Shown here piece after piece: positions 35,635 to 44,691 of a DNA stretch of 64,000 nucleotides. Location of the stretch: positions 124,001 through 188,000 of the forward strand of contig NZ_VJYI01000017.1 of NCBI RefSeq assembly GCF_008065375.1. Reading direction: 5' to 3'. A model generated the notes under the pieces. The model ran no database searches. It was not told the origin of the DNA and was given only the letters and a program-made list of their open reading frames with translations. The translations under genes and the position numbers were made by a program. The stretch's first letter is position 1, and every line of letters begins with the position of its first letter. This DNA comes from Nonomuraea sp. SYSU D8015 (GTDB lineage Bacteria > Actinomycetota > Actinomycetes > Streptosporangiales > Streptosporangiaceae).

Positions 35635-36735
35635 TCAGGCGAAGGTCAGGACGGGCTTGAGGGTGGTGCCCTTCTCGGAGTCCTCCACCGCCTCGTTGAT
35701 GTCCTCGAACGCGTACGTCTTGATCAGCTTGTCGAACGGGAAGCGGCCCTGGCGGTGGAGGTCCACGAGCTTGGGGATGAACAGCCGCGGCACGCTGTCG
35801 CCCTCGACGATCCCGCGCACCCCGCGCCCGAACAGCAGCGCCGACATGTCCAGGGAGACCTCGGTGCCGAGCGCGGCGGCGCCGATCAGGCCGCAGGTGC
35901 CGCCCTGGTTGAGCGCGTCCACCGCCTGCCGCAGCACGCCCGGGACCGCGGTGGTCTCCACCGTGTAGTCCACGCCGAGGCCGCCGGTGAGCTCGCGCAG
36001 CCGCTCGACAGTGTCGCCCGCGGCCGCGTTGATCACGTGCGTGGCGCCCACCTCCGCGGCCAGCTCCAGCCGCCGGTCGTTCAGGTCGACGGCGACGATC
36101 GTGGTGCAGCCGGCGACGGCGGCGGCCATCACGGCGCTGATGCCGACCGAGCCCGCGCCGAAGACCGCGATGCTGCTGCCCGCCGGCGGCCTGAGCGAGT
36201 TGAGCACGCCGCCCGCGCCGGTCTGGATGCCGCAGCCCAGCGGGCCGAGCAGCTCCAGGGGCGCCTCGGGGTCCACCTTCACGACATTGCGCTCACTGGC
36301 CAGGGCGTGGGTCGCGAAAGACGACTGGCCGAAGAACGCGCCGTGCACGTCACCCGACGCCCGGTGCAGGGTGGCGCTGCCGTCGGGGCGCGAGCCGGCG
36401 AAGTTGTAGGCGAAGAACTGGTCGCAGTACGCCTGGCGGCCCTGGACGCACATGCGGCAGCCGCCGCAGGAGCTGAACGTGAGCACGACGTGGTCGCCGG
36501 GCGCCACGTAGGTGACGCCGTCGCCGACGGCCTCCACGACGCCCGCCCCCTCGTGGCCGAGCACCGCGGGCAGCGGCACCGGGTACCACTGGTCGCGGAC
36601 GATCAGGTCGGTGTGGCAGACGCCGGAGCTCACCATCCGCACGACGACCTCGCCGGGCCGGGGGTCGTCGAGGTCGAGGGGGGCGAGCGCGAAGGGAGCG
36701 CCTTGGGTCTCGGTCAGTGCCGCGGTGATGCGCAC
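35635..36735 (-). CDS. zinc-dependent alcohol dehydrogenase, aryl-alcohol (XylB-like) type
   Basis: 366 residues of the medium-chain dehydrogenase family. Catalytic zinc ligands are Cys40 (VCHTD), His61/Glu62 (GHEGAG) and Cys168 (GCG); the structural zinc site is Cys90, 93, 96 and 104. The Rossmann loop is FGAGSVG near 192-198 and VDLNDRRL near 217 supplies the NAD-discriminating acid. Long-chain resemblance is to benzyl/aryl alcohol dehydrogenases. The gene is followed by an aldehyde dehydrogenase and lies 66 bases downstream of an AcoR-like regulator, so alcohol-to-acid oxidation feeding benzoate-CoA ligase is a sensible role. The exact alcohol is not proven. Confidence 0.87.
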   Translation of the reverse strand: MRITAALTETQGAPFALAPLDLDDPRPGEVVVRMVSSGVCHTDLIVRDQWYPVPLPAVLGHEGAGVVEAVGDGVTYVAPGDHVVLTFSSCGGCRMCVQGRQAYCDQFFAYNFAGSRPDGSATLHRASGDVHGAFFGQSSFATHALASERNVVKVDPEAPLELLGPLGCGIQTGAGGVLNSLRPPAGSSIAVFGAGSVGISAVMAAAVAGCTTIVAVDLNDRRLELAAEVGATHVINAAAGDTVERLRELTGGLGVDYTVETTAVPGVLRQAVDALNQGGTCGLIGAAALGTEVSLDMSALLFGRGVRGIVEGDSVPRLFIPKLVDLHRQGRFPFDKLIKTYAFEDINEAVEDSEKGTTLKPVLTFA

Positions 36736-36801
36736 GTTACGACTCCTTTTCCGGTGGGTTTCTCACCGGCAACGTAGGTCGGCGCGCGCCCGGCGCACTG
36801 T

Positions 36802-38664
36802 TCAACTCTTGGACACTGAGATCTGCAGGGCCCGCATACGGTTGTAGAGCGTCGTCCGGCTGATGCCGAGCCGCTGGGCGGCACGCAGCTTGTTGCCGTC
36901 GTGCTCGCGCAGCGCGGCGGCGATCGCGTCGTGCTCGGCCCGCTCCAGGGGCGTCATCCGGCGCAGCCGGGGGCTGACCTGGTAGCTCGCGGGCAGGTCG
37001 CGGGGCGTCACGTCGCCCGCCGAGCGGTGCGCCACCACGGTCTCCAGCACGGTGCGCAGCTCGCGCAGGTTGCCCGGCCACGGGTGACCGGCCAGGGCGG
37101 CGAGGGCGGCCGGGGTGAACCGCACCCGATCGCCTGCCCCGAGCTCGTGGAGCATGGCCCGCACGAGTGCCGGCAGCTCGTCGGCTCGGTCCCGCAGGGC
37201 GGGCAGTCCGATCCGGGCGGGGCACCCGGCGGCGAGCGTGGCTGCGTACCCGGTCAGCTCGGCCACCGGCGCGCCGGTCAGCGCGATCCACACCCCGCCG
37301 CGCTCCATGAGGCGCCGCAGGTGAACCGCGCACGCGTCGGGCAGCAGATGGGCGTCCTCGACCAGCAGCAGTCCCGGCCGTGCGGCCGCCGCGGCGTCGA
37401 GCTCGGCCAGCCACTCGGCCTCCCCTTTGACCGCCGCCTCGGAGGCGTCGAGCGCCACGATCCCCCCTCCCCGCCCGGCGGCCGCCACAGCCGCATGGGC
37501 CGCGCCGCCCCCGGCTCCCCGCCCAGTGGGTGTCTTGGCGGGGGCCGACGCGGCGCCGCCGGTCTCCGGTCCGGCGGGTGTCTCGGTGGCGGGCGCGGCG
37601 CCGCCGGTCTCCCGTCCGGCGGGTGTCTCGGAGGCGGGTGCGATGCCGCCGGGCTCCCGTCCGGCGGGTGTCCTGGTCACATCGATCCCGGCGTCCCTGG
37701 CCAGGGATCGGACCGTTGTCGTGCGGCCCGTGCCTGGCGCGCCGCTGACGTACACGGGCGTGCCGGGGCGCGGGGGCGCGGTGCGGGCGGTGGCGCGGCG
37801 GGTCTCGCGCGGATCCGTGAATTCGAACAGCACCCCGTCCGCCCCCGAGGTGACGGCCTCCAACCGGACCGCGAGCCTGCGCCCCGACGACAGCTCGACG
37901 GACCGCTCCTCGTGACGCCCCCGGCCGGCGAGGTCGGCCGCGAGCTCCCGCAGCAGCAGGTGATCGATCGGGTCGAGGAGCTCCACGGCCGCCGGGTTGG
38001 CCAGCACCACGCCCTCGCCGAGCACCAGCACCGGCCGGTTGTGCCCGGCCGCCGCGGCCTGGAACGCGGCCAGCATCCGCTGCTCGGCGCGGCGCGCGGT
38101 CTGCAGCAGCCGCTCCTCGATGTCGCTCACCGCCCGGGTCAGGAACGGGCCGAGCAGCGGGGAGTCGTTCTCGGCCAGGCAGGTGATGTCGAGGACGCCC
38201 TCCAGCCGATGGGTCACCGGATGGACGATCGGGTGCCCGTAGCAGCTGAAGCGCTTGAACGGCTCCAGGTAGTGCTCCTCGCCGTGCACGGCGAGGCCGC
38301 GGCGCAGCTCGTACACCGTGGCGATCGAGTTGGTCCCGGTGGTCTCCTCCATGAACACCCCGCCGGCCACCACGCCCAGCGCCGCCAGCCGGTCGCGCAG
38401 CGTGCGCGCCCCGATCGGCACGTCCACCAGCCGCGACTCCCGATCGGCCAGGATGACGCAGTACCCGGCGTCGCCGAGCTGCTCGGCGAGCTGTTCCAGG
38501 ACCGGCCGGGCCGCGGCGACGAGCCGGCTGCGCCGGTCGACCTCGCCGGCCTCGAAGCGGAGGTGCGGCGCCGCGGGCCCCAGCCCGCTCATCCGGCAGC
38601 GCCGCCAGGACATCGCGATCTCCGGGCGCAACTCGTTGGTCGGGGTCATGTCGCTGGGAGTCAT
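36802..38664 (-). CDS. AcoR-like GAF/AAA/Fis transcriptional regulator with degenerate AAA domain
   Basis: 620 residues from ATG at 38664, preceded by GGAGG. A GAF sensor domain (about 40-190; VFMEETTGTNSIATVYE, RFSCYGHPIVHPVTH) is followed by a PAS-like part (residues 200-290), an AAA domain and a C-terminal Fis helix-turn-helix (NKLRAAQRLGISRTTLYNR). Walker A is GAPGTGRTT; Walker B reads LLLVEDAHLL. The GAFTGA loop that contacts sigma-54 is absent, as expected in actinobacteria, which lack sigma-54. Between the Walker motifs is a repetitive Pro/Gly/Ala insert. Members of this group in actinobacteria control alcohol and aromatic catabolism. It is divergent from the box operon and upstream of the alcohol dehydrogenase genes, so it probably controls both. 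Confidence 0.88.
   Translation of the reverse strand: MTPSDMTPTNELRPEIAMSWRRCRMSGLGPAAPHLRFEAGEVDRRSRLVAAARPVLEQLAEQLGDAGYCVILADRESRLVDVPIGARTLRDRLAALGVVAGGVFMEETTGTNSIATVYELRRGLAVHGEEHYLEPFKRFSCYGHPIVHPVTHRLEGVLDITCLAENDSPLLGPFLTRAVSDIEERLLQTARRAEQRMLAAFQAAAAGHNRPVLVLGEGVVLANPAAVELLDPIDHLLLRELAADLAGRGRHEERSVELSSGRRLAVRLEAVTSGADGVLFEFTDPRETRRATARTAPPRPGTPVYVSGAPGTGRTTTVRSLARDAGIDVTRTPAGREPGGIAPASETPAGRETGGAAPATETPAGPETGGAASAPAKTPTGRGAGGGAAHAAVAAAGRGGGIVALDASEAAVKGEAEWLAELDAAAAARPGLLLVEDAHLLPDACAVHLRRLMERGGVWIALTGAPVAELTGYAATLAAGCPARIGLPALRDRADELPALVRAMLHELGAGDRVRFTPAALAALAGHPWPGNLRELRTVLETVVAHRSAGDVTPRDLPASYQVSPRLRRMTPLERAEHDAIAAALREHDGNKLRAAQRLGISRTTLYNRMRALQISVSKS
37523..37690. repeat. 45-48-base tandem repeat inside the AcoR-like gene
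   Basis: Units beginning CCGGCGGGTGTC (first copy CCAGTGGGTGTC) start at 37523, 37571, 37616 and 37661; spacings are 48, 45 and 45 bases, all multiples of three. They encode a 15-residue unit of the type ETPAGRETGGAAPAT placed after Walker A. An in-frame minisatellite likely to vary in copy number between strains. Confidence 0.8.
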
Positions 38665-38906
38665 GGCGACCTCCGCCAGATGTGTTCGGTTGTGGGAAGA
38701 GCTAGCCGACGCCGAGGAGGGCATGGGCGCGATCGCGGCCCGACCGCGGCACCAGCGACCCGATCCTCACGGCGCCGCCGGCCTGTTCGCCGCTGGACTG
38801 GCTGAGGCTCGAACCGGCGCTACCCGACAATGCGCGCACGGCGGCGGGTGCGAGTATGCGGAGGAGGGAGAGAACACCCATGTCGGCTCCTGGGGGATGG
38901 CGTGCG

Positions 38907-38927
38907 CACAGAATCCACAGTTCTGTG
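38907..38927. promoter_or_regulatory. perfect inverted repeat, candidate binding site of the AcoR-like regulator
   Basis: CACAGAA and TTCTGTG flank a 7-base spacer in the 384-base region between the regulator and the box operon. It lies about 65 bases upstream of a near-consensus -10 element TATGAT (38972-38977), a typical position for an activator. A second small repeat GTGA-TCT-TCAC lies at 38981-38991. Role inferred from symmetry and position. Confidence 0.6.
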
Positions 38928-38971
38928 ATGGGACGTCAAGGGTTTGTCATCAATCGAGACTTCGGGTGCTC

Positions 38972-38977
38972 TATGAT
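38972..38977 (+). promoter_or_regulatory. candidate -10 element of the box operon
   Basis: TATGAT matches five of six bases of the consensus in an AT-rich pocket; no good -35 lies 16-18 bases upstream, which fits an activator-dependent promoter. The leader to ATG 39049 would be about 65 bases. Confidence 0.4.
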
Positions 38978-39048
38978 TATGTGATCTTCACCTTCGATTC
39001 ACTACATCTCTCTTCCGCTACGCAACGACAATGTGGCATGTTGGAGGA

Positions 39049-39912
39049 ATGAGCGAGATCTCGACGCTGCCGCGGCGGTGCGGGGTCGTGGGCGGCGGGC
39101 GCATGGGCGCCGGCATCGCGCACGCCCTGCTCCTCGCCGGTTGCGACGTCACCGTGCTGGAGCGCGACGCGGCGGCCGCGGCCGCCGCCCGCGACCGGGT
39201 GTCGCGCGCCGTCCAGGGCAGCGCGAAGCGGGGCCTGATCGCGGGCCCGGAAGAGCCCATGTCCCGCCTGACCACCGCCCTCGGCCACGCCGAGCTGGCC
39301 GGATGCGGCCTGGTGATCGAGGCGGTCCCCGAGGACGTGGACCTCAAGCTGGTCACGCTGCGCGCTGTCGAGGACGCGGTCGAGCCCGGCGCCGTCATCG
39401 CCTCCAACACCAGCGGCATCTCGCTCGCCACGCTCGCCGAGGCCCTCGCCCGGCCCGGGCGCTTCCTGGGGCTGCACTTCTTCAACCCCGTCCCGGCCAG
39501 CAGGCTCGTCGAGGTGGTCATCGCGCCCGCCACCGATCCGGCCCTGCGGGACCGGGCCGTCGCCTGGGTGGCGGCGCTCGGCAAGACCGCCGTGGTCGTC
39601 CGCGACTCGCCCGGCTTCGCCAGCAGCAGGCTCGGCGTCCTGCTCGGCCTGGAGGCGATCCGCATGGTCGAGTCCGGCGTCGCCGAGCCCGAGGACATCG
39701 ACGCCGCGATGACGCTCGGCTACGGCCACCCGACCGGGCCGCTGCGGCTCACCGACCTGGTGGGCCTGGACGTGCGGCTCGGCATCGCCCGCTACCTCGA
39801 ACGCGAGCTGGGCCCCCGCTTCACCCCGCCGGACCTGCTCGTCCGGATGGTCGAGGAGGGCCGTCTCGGGCGCAAGACCGGCAAGGGCTTCTACGACTGG
39901 AGCGAGTCATGA
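39049..39912 (+). CDS. 3-hydroxyacyl-CoA dehydrogenase (PaaH-like)
   Basis: About 287 residues. The Rossmann loop CGVVGGGRMGAGIAHALL is at the N-terminus; the catalytic His and following Asn/Ser are in LGLHFFNPVP and VIASNTSGIS, and the C-terminal helical domain has GYGHPTGPLRLTDLVGLD and GRKTGKGFYDW. It oxidises 3-hydroxyacyl-CoA with NAD. In this operon the likely substrate is 3-hydroxyadipyl-CoA, formed downstream of the BoxD product. The ATG at 39049 has GGAGG only one base away, too close for normal use; an in-frame ATG at 39031 or a leaderless start are alternatives. The stop overlaps boxD. Confidence 0.9.
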   Translation: MSEISTLPRRCGVVGGGRMGAGIAHALLLAGCDVTVLERDAAAAAAARDRVSRAVQGSAKRGLIAGPEEPMSRLTTALGHAELAGCGLVIEAVPEDVDLKLVTLRAVEDAVEPGAVIASNTSGISLATLAEALARPGRFLGLHFFNPVPASRLVEVVIAPATDPALRDRAVAWVAALGKTAVVVRDSPGFASSRLGVLLGLEAIRMVESGVAEPEDIDAAMTLGYGHPTGPLRLTDLVGLDVRLGIARYLERELGPRFTPPDLLVRMVEEGRLGRKTGKGFYDWSES

Positions 39913-41450
39913 GCATGCTGGAGAGCTATCTCGCAGGGGACTGGCGCGCCGGGACGGGGAAGGGGGTCGCGGTCGCCGACGCGGTGACCGGCGAGACCGT
40001 CACCCGGGTCAGCGGGGAGGGACTCGACCTCGCCGCCGCGGTGGCCTACGCCCGCCGCACCGGCCTGGCCGAACTCGGCGAGCTGACCTTCCCGCAGCGC
40101 GCCGCCGCGCTCAAAGCGGCCGCGCTGGCGTTGCAGGAGCGCAGGCAGGAGCTGTACGACCTGTCGGCGCGGGCCGGGGCCACGCGCCGCGACGCGGCGG
40201 TGGACGTGGACGGCGGCATCGGCACGGCGCTCGTCTACGTCGGCCTCGCCCGCAAAGGCCTGCCCGACCACACCCTGATCGTCGAGGACGACCCGGTGCC
40301 GCTCGGCAAGGGCGGCACGTTCGCGGGCCGCCACGTCCTCACCACGCCGCGCGGGCTCTCGCTGCAGATCAACGCCTACAACTTCCCCGTGTGGGGCATG
40401 CTGGAGAAGCTCGCGCCCGCGTTCCTCGCCGGGCTGCCCACGATCGTCAAGCCCGCCACGCCGACCGCGTACATCGCGGCCCACGCCGTCCGGATCATCG
40501 CGGACCTGCTGCCGCCGGGGGCGCTCCAGCTCGTCGCGGGCGGCGTTCCCGGCCTGCTCGACCTGCTCGGCGGGCAGGACCACATCGGCTTCACCGGCTC
40601 GGCGGACACGGCCGCCCGGCTGCGCTCCGACCCCGCCGTCACCCGCCGCTCGGCGCGGTTCAACGCCGAGGCCGACTCCCTCAACTGCTCCGTGCTCGGC
40701 CCGGACGCCGTGCCGGGGGAGCCGGAGTTCGATCTGTTCGCCGACGCCCTCGTCACCGAGATGACGGTCAAGGCAGGGCAGAAGTGCACCGCGATCCGCC
40801 GCGCGTTCGTCCCGGCGAACCTCCTCGACGCCGTCGGCGAGGCGGTCGAGGCCAGGCTGGCGCGGGTCGTCGTGGGCGCGCCCGGCGCCGACGGCGTGAC
40901 GATGGGCGCGCTCGTCGGCCTGGCCCAGCGCGAGGACGTGCGGGCGGCCGTCGCGCGCCTGGCCCGGGCCGGCTCGGTGATCTACGGCGACCCGGACAAG
41001 GTCGAGGTGGTGGGCGCCGACGCCGAGCGCGGCGCGTTCGTGTCGCCGCTGCTGCTGCGCGCGGACGACCCGGCCCGTCCTGAGCCGCACGAGGTGGAGG
41101 CGTTCGGCCCGGTCAGCACGCTCATGCCCTACCGGGACGCCGCCGAGGTGAACGAGCTGATCGCCCGCGGCGAGGGGTCGCTGGCCGGGTCGGTGGTGTC
41201 GTACGACCCCGGCTTCGTCCGGCGGGTCGTGCTCGGGGCCGCCGCCCACCACGGCCGCCTGCTCGTGCTCGACCGCGACAGCGCCGCCGAGTCCACGGGG
41301 CACGGCACGCCCATGCCGCAGCTCGTCCACGGCGGCCCCGGGCGGGCGGGCGGCGGCCAGGAGGAGGGCGGGCTGCGTGCCGTCCACGCCCACCTGCAGC
41401 GCACCGCCATCCAGGGCAGCCTCGCTACCCTCGACTCGATCATCAACTGA
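39909..41450 (+). CDS. boxD: 3,4-dehydroadipyl-CoA semialdehyde dehydrogenase (BoxD-like)
   Basis: 513 residues, the size of BoxD and of the aldehyde dehydrogenase half of PaaZ; the PaaZ hydratase domain is absent. NAYNFPVWG (156-164), KPATPTAY (181), FTGSADTA (228), Glu254 in FNAEADSLNC and catalytic Cys293 in KAGQKCTAIR are intact and characteristic of the PaaZ/BoxD clade. It oxidises the CoA-bound semialdehyde made by BoxC (EC 1.2.1.77). The ATG overlaps the preceding stop as ATGA. Location just before boxB and boxC supports BoxD over PaaZ. Confidence 0.88.
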   Translation: MSMLESYLAGDWRAGTGKGVAVADAVTGETVTRVSGEGLDLAAAVAYARRTGLAELGELTFPQRAAALKAAALALQERRQELYDLSARAGATRRDAAVDVDGGIGTALVYVGLARKGLPDHTLIVEDDPVPLGKGGTFAGRHVLTTPRGLSLQINAYNFPVWGMLEKLAPAFLAGLPTIVKPATPTAYIAAHAVRIIADLLPPGALQLVAGGVPGLLDLLGGQDHIGFTGSADTAARLRSDPAVTRRSARFNAEADSLNCSVLGPDAVPGEPEFDLFADALVTEMTVKAGQKCTAIRRAFVPANLLDAVGEAVEARLARVVVGAPGADGVTMGALVGLAQREDVRAAVARLARAGSVIYGDPDKVEVVGADAERGAFVSPLLLRADDPARPEPHEVEAFGPVSTLMPYRDAAEVNELIARGEGSLAGSVVSYDPGFVRRVVLGAAAHHGRLLVLDRDSAAESTGHGTPMPQLVHGGPGRAGGGQEEGGLRAVHAHLQRTAIQGSLATLDSIIN

Positions 41451-41476
41451 CGACTCAGACCTGGAGAAGGAGAGCA

Positions 41477-42961
41477 GTGGTGAGCATCGACGACACCCGT
41501 ACCGGCGCCGCCCCCGCGCCCACCGGCCCGCTCAGCCGCGTGGACTACAGCGAGCGCATCCCCAACAACGTCAACCTGGCCGGCGACCGCCGCCTGCAGC
41601 GCGCCCTCGAAGGCTGGCAGCCGAAGTTCCTGGAGTGGTGGAAGCAGCTCGGCCCGGCCCTTCCCACCAAGGACGTCTACCTGCGCACGGCGATCGCCGT
41701 GGGCCGCGACGGCTGGGCGCACTTCGCCCACGTCCCCATGGACGAGTACCGCTGGGGCATCTTCCTCGCCGAGCGCGACCCCGACCGCAAGGTCAACTTC
41801 GGCAAGCACAAGGGCGAGCCCGCCTGGCAGGAGGTGCCCGGCGAGCACCGGGCCGACCTGATGCGGCTGATCGTCATCCAGGGCGACACCGAGCCCGCCT
41901 CGGTCGAGCAGCAGCGCGTCCTCGGCCACACCGCGCCCAGCATCTACGACCTGCGCAACCTCTTCCAGGTCAACGTGGAGGAGGGCCGCCACCTGTGGGC
42001 GATGGTCTACCTGCTGCACGCCTACTTCGGGCGCGAGGGCCGCGAGGAGGCCGAGCAGCTGCTCAAGCGCAACTCCGGCGACCTCGACGCGCCGCGCATC
42101 CTGGGCGCGTTCAACGAGGCGACCACCGACTGGCTGCAGTTCTTCATGTTCACGTACTTCACCGACCGCGACGGGAAGTACCAGCTCGGCACGCTCAAGG
42201 AGTCGGCCTTCGACCCTCTCGCGCGCACCTGCGAGTTCATGCTCAAGGAGGAGGCCCACCACATGTTCGTGGGCACCACCGGGGTGCAGCGGACCCTGGA
42301 GCGCACCGCCGAGCTCATGAAGGAGCACGACACGGCCGACATCCTCCCGCACGGCGGCATCCCGCTGGACATCATCCAGAAATACCTGAACTTCCAGTTC
42401 TCCGTCTCGATGGACCTGTTCGGGTCCGAGCAGTCCACCAACGCCGGCAACTACTACACCTCCGGCCTGAAGGGCCGCTGGATGGAGACCCGGCGCAAGG
42501 ACGACCACGTGCTCCTCGACGCCACCCGCGAGCTGCGCTACGTCGAGGACGGCCAGATCAAGACGAAGACCGTGCCGATGCTCAGCGCGCTCAACCTCGA
42601 CCTGCGCGACGAGTACGTCGCCGACTGCGCCAACGGCGTGCGCCGCTGGAACCAGGCGCTCGAGGACGCCGGGCTGTCCGAGCGGCTCTACCTGCCGCAC
42701 GAGGGCTTCAACCGCAAGGTCGGCGTGTACGCGGGCCACCACGTGACCCCGCAGGGCGAGGTCGTCGACGAGGACGCCTGGAACGCCCGGGCCGCCGAGT
42801 GGCTGCCCACGCCCGAGGACCGCGAGAAGGTGGCCTCCCTCATGATCCCCGAGTACGAGTACGGCAAGTTCGCCGGCTGGATCGCCCCGCCGAAGACCGG
42901 CATCAACGACCAGCCGGTCGAGTTCGACTACGTGCACCTGGCCGACGAAGGCCTCCTCTAA
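41477..42961 (+). CDS. boxB: benzoyl-CoA 2,3-epoxidase oxygenase subunit BoxB
   Basis: 494 residues, full length for BoxB. Two diiron ExxH motifs are visible: NVEEGRH (Glu169, His172) and LKEEAHH (Glu258, His261), with further carboxylates in between (NEATTDW). BoxB uses O2 and two electrons from its reductase to form 2,3-epoxybenzoyl-CoA (EC 1.14.13.208). GAAGGAGA precedes tandem GTG codons; either can start. It sits after boxD by 26 bases. In Azoarcus the electron donor is BoxA; no boxA is present here, and a reductase and ferredoxin encoded 3' of benzoate-CoA ligase are the best candidates. Confidence 0.95.
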   Translation: MVSIDDTRTGAAPAPTGPLSRVDYSERIPNNVNLAGDRRLQRALEGWQPKFLEWWKQLGPALPTKDVYLRTAIAVGRDGWAHFAHVPMDEYRWGIFLAERDPDRKVNFGKHKGEPAWQEVPGEHRADLMRLIVIQGDTEPASVEQQRVLGHTAPSIYDLRNLFQVNVEEGRHLWAMVYLLHAYFGREGREEAEQLLKRNSGDLDAPRILGAFNEATTDWLQFFMFTYFTDRDGKYQLGTLKESAFDPLARTCEFMLKEEAHHMFVGTTGVQRTLERTAELMKEHDTADILPHGGIPLDIIQKYLNFQFSVSMDLFGSEQSTNAGNYYTSGLKGRWMETRRKDDHVLLDATRELRYVEDGQIKTKTVPMLSALNLDLRDEYVADCANGVRRWNQALEDAGLSERLYLPHEGFNRKVGVYAGHHVTPQGEVVDEDAWNARAAEWLPTPEDREKVASLMIPEYEYGKFAGWIAPPKTGINDQPVEFDYVHLADEGLL

Positions 42962-43027
42962 ACACTACAAACTCTTGACGTCACACCGAGATGGCGTCGA
43001 ATATTAGGCAGTGAGGCCCAACCCCCC

Positions 43028-44689
43028 ATGGAGCGCGCATTGACCGTCACCTTCGCGACCTCCCCCGACCGCTACCGCCACTGGACGCTCCACGTGGACG
43101 GGGCGGTGGCCACCGTCACGCTGCGCGTGGACGAGCACGGCGGCCTGGTCCCCGGCTACGAGCTCAAGATGAACTCCTACGACCTCGGCGTCGACATCGA
43201 GCTCTACGACATCGTCCAGCGGCTCCGCTTCGAGCACCCCGAGGTCAAGGCCGTCGTGCTGACCGGCGGCCTGGAGCGCATGTTCTGCGCCGGCGCGAAC
43301 ATCCGCATGCTGGCCCAGTCCACCCACGCGTGGAAGGTGAACTTCTGCAAGTTCACCAACGAGACCCGCAACGGCATCGAGGACGCCACCGAGCACTCCG
43401 GCCAGACCTGGATCGCCGCGCTCAACGGCACCGCCGCGGGCGGTGGCTACGAGCTCGCGCTGGCCTGCGACCAGATCGTCCTCGTCGACGACGGCTCCTC
43501 GGCCGTCTCCCTGCCCGAGGTGCCGCTGCTCGGCGTGCTGCCGGGCACCGGCGGCCTGACCCGCGTCGTGGACAAGCGGCACGTGCGCAAGGACCGCGCC
43601 GACCTGTTCGCCACCAAGGCGGAGGGCTTCCGCGGCCGTACGGCCGTCGAATGGGGCCTGGTGGACGCCGCCGTGCCACGCCACTCGTTCGACGATGAGG
43701 TGGCCAGGCGTGCGGGCGAGGCGGTGGCGGCCTCCACACGGCCTTCGGACGCGAAGGGCGTGGTCCTGACGCCGCTGGAGCGCAAGGACGAGGCCGACGC
43801 CATCACCTACCCGTACCTGTCGGCGCGCATCGACCGGGCGAACCGCCTCGTCGAGATCACGGTGTCGGGCCCGGCCGACGCCCCGCCCGCCGACCCCGCG
43901 GCGCAGGGGGCGGAATACTGGCCGCTCGCCGTGACGCGCGCGCTGGACGACCTCATCCTCCACCTGCGGACCAACGAGCTGGAGCTCGGCATCTGGGTGC
44001 TGCGTGCCGTCGGCGACCCCGAGCGGGTGCTCGCCTACGACGCCCAGCTGCGCGAGCAGGCCGGCGACTGGTTCGTCAACGAGGTGCGCCACTACTACAA
44101 GCGCACTCTCAAGCGGCTCGACGTCACCAGCCGCAGCCTCATCGCCGTCATCGACCCCGGCACCGCCTTCGCCGGCCTGCTGGCCGAGCTGGCCCTGGCC
44201 GCCGACCGGCAGTACATGCTGGAGGGCGTCTACGAGGACCGCGACGCCGATGCCGCCCCCGCCACCCTCCTGCTGACCCCGTCCAACGACGGCGACTACC
44301 CGATGGGCAACGGGCTGTCCCGCCTGGAGTCGCGCTTCTGGGGCAACGACGGGGACCTGGCGGCCGTCCGCGCCAGGCTCGGCGAGCCGCTGGACGCCGC
44401 CGCCGCGCAGGAGCTCGGCCTGGTCACCCTGGCACTGGACGACATCGACTTCGAGGAAGAGCTGCGCATCGTGCTGGAGGAACGCGCCTCGCTGTCGCCT
44501 GACGCGCTCACCGGCATGGAGGCCAACCACCGCTTCGCCGGCCCGGAGACCCTCGAGACGAAGATCTTCGGTAGGCTCACCGCCTGGCAGAACTGGATCT
44601 TCATTCGCCCCAACGCGTCGGGCCCCGACGGCGCCCTGCGCCGCTACGGCACCGGCCGCAAGGGCGACTATGACGTGGAGCGGGTCTGA
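43028..44689 (+). CDS. boxC: 2,3-epoxybenzoyl-CoA dihydrolase (BoxC)
   Basis: 553 residues, full length. Two crotonase-like halves: the N-terminal one has GLERMFCAGANIRMLAQ and ALNGTAAGGGYELALACDQ, with the EVPLLGVLPGTGGLTR loop. BoxC opens the epoxide ring hydrolytically with loss of formate to give 3,4-dehydroadipyl-CoA semialdehyde (EC 4.1.2.44). The 66-base gap after boxB contains TTGACG (42975-42980) and AATATT, perhaps a secondary promoter, and no strong ribosome site precedes ATG. Confidence 0.95.
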   Translation: MERALTVTFATSPDRYRHWTLHVDGAVATVTLRVDEHGGLVPGYELKMNSYDLGVDIELYDIVQRLRFEHPEVKAVVLTGGLERMFCAGANIRMLAQSTHAWKVNFCKFTNETRNGIEDATEHSGQTWIAALNGTAAGGGYELALACDQIVLVDDGSSAVSLPEVPLLGVLPGTGGLTRVVDKRHVRKDRADLFATKAEGFRGRTAVEWGLVDAAVPRHSFDDEVARRAGEAVAASTRPSDAKGVVLTPLERKDEADAITYPYLSARIDRANRLVEITVSGPADAPPADPAAQGAEYWPLAVTRALDDLILHLRTNELELGIWVLRAVGDPERVLAYDAQLREQAGDWFVNEVRHYYKRTLKRLDVTSRSLIAVIDPGTAFAGLLAELALAADRQYMLEGVYEDRDADAAPATLLLTPSNDGDYPMGNGLSRLESRFWGNDGDLAAVRARLGEPLDAAAAQELGLVTLALDDIDFEEELRIVLEERASLSPDALTGMEANHRFAGPETLETKIFGRLTAWQNWIFIRPNASGPDGALRRYGTGRKGDYDVERV

Positions 44690-44691
44690 TC

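Noticed and set aside
37523-37690. Possible CRISPR-like array
   Set aside because: Repeats are contiguous, without unique spacers, and encode a regular peptide in frame.
39909-41450. PaaZ of the phenylacetate pathway
   Set aside because: No C-terminal hydratase domain and no paaABCDE genes nearby; the boxB/boxC context favours BoxD.
42975-43006. Promoter between boxB and boxC
   Set aside because: TTGACG is good, but the nearest TA-rich -10 is spaced about 20 bases away; mentioned only as a possibility in the boxC entry.
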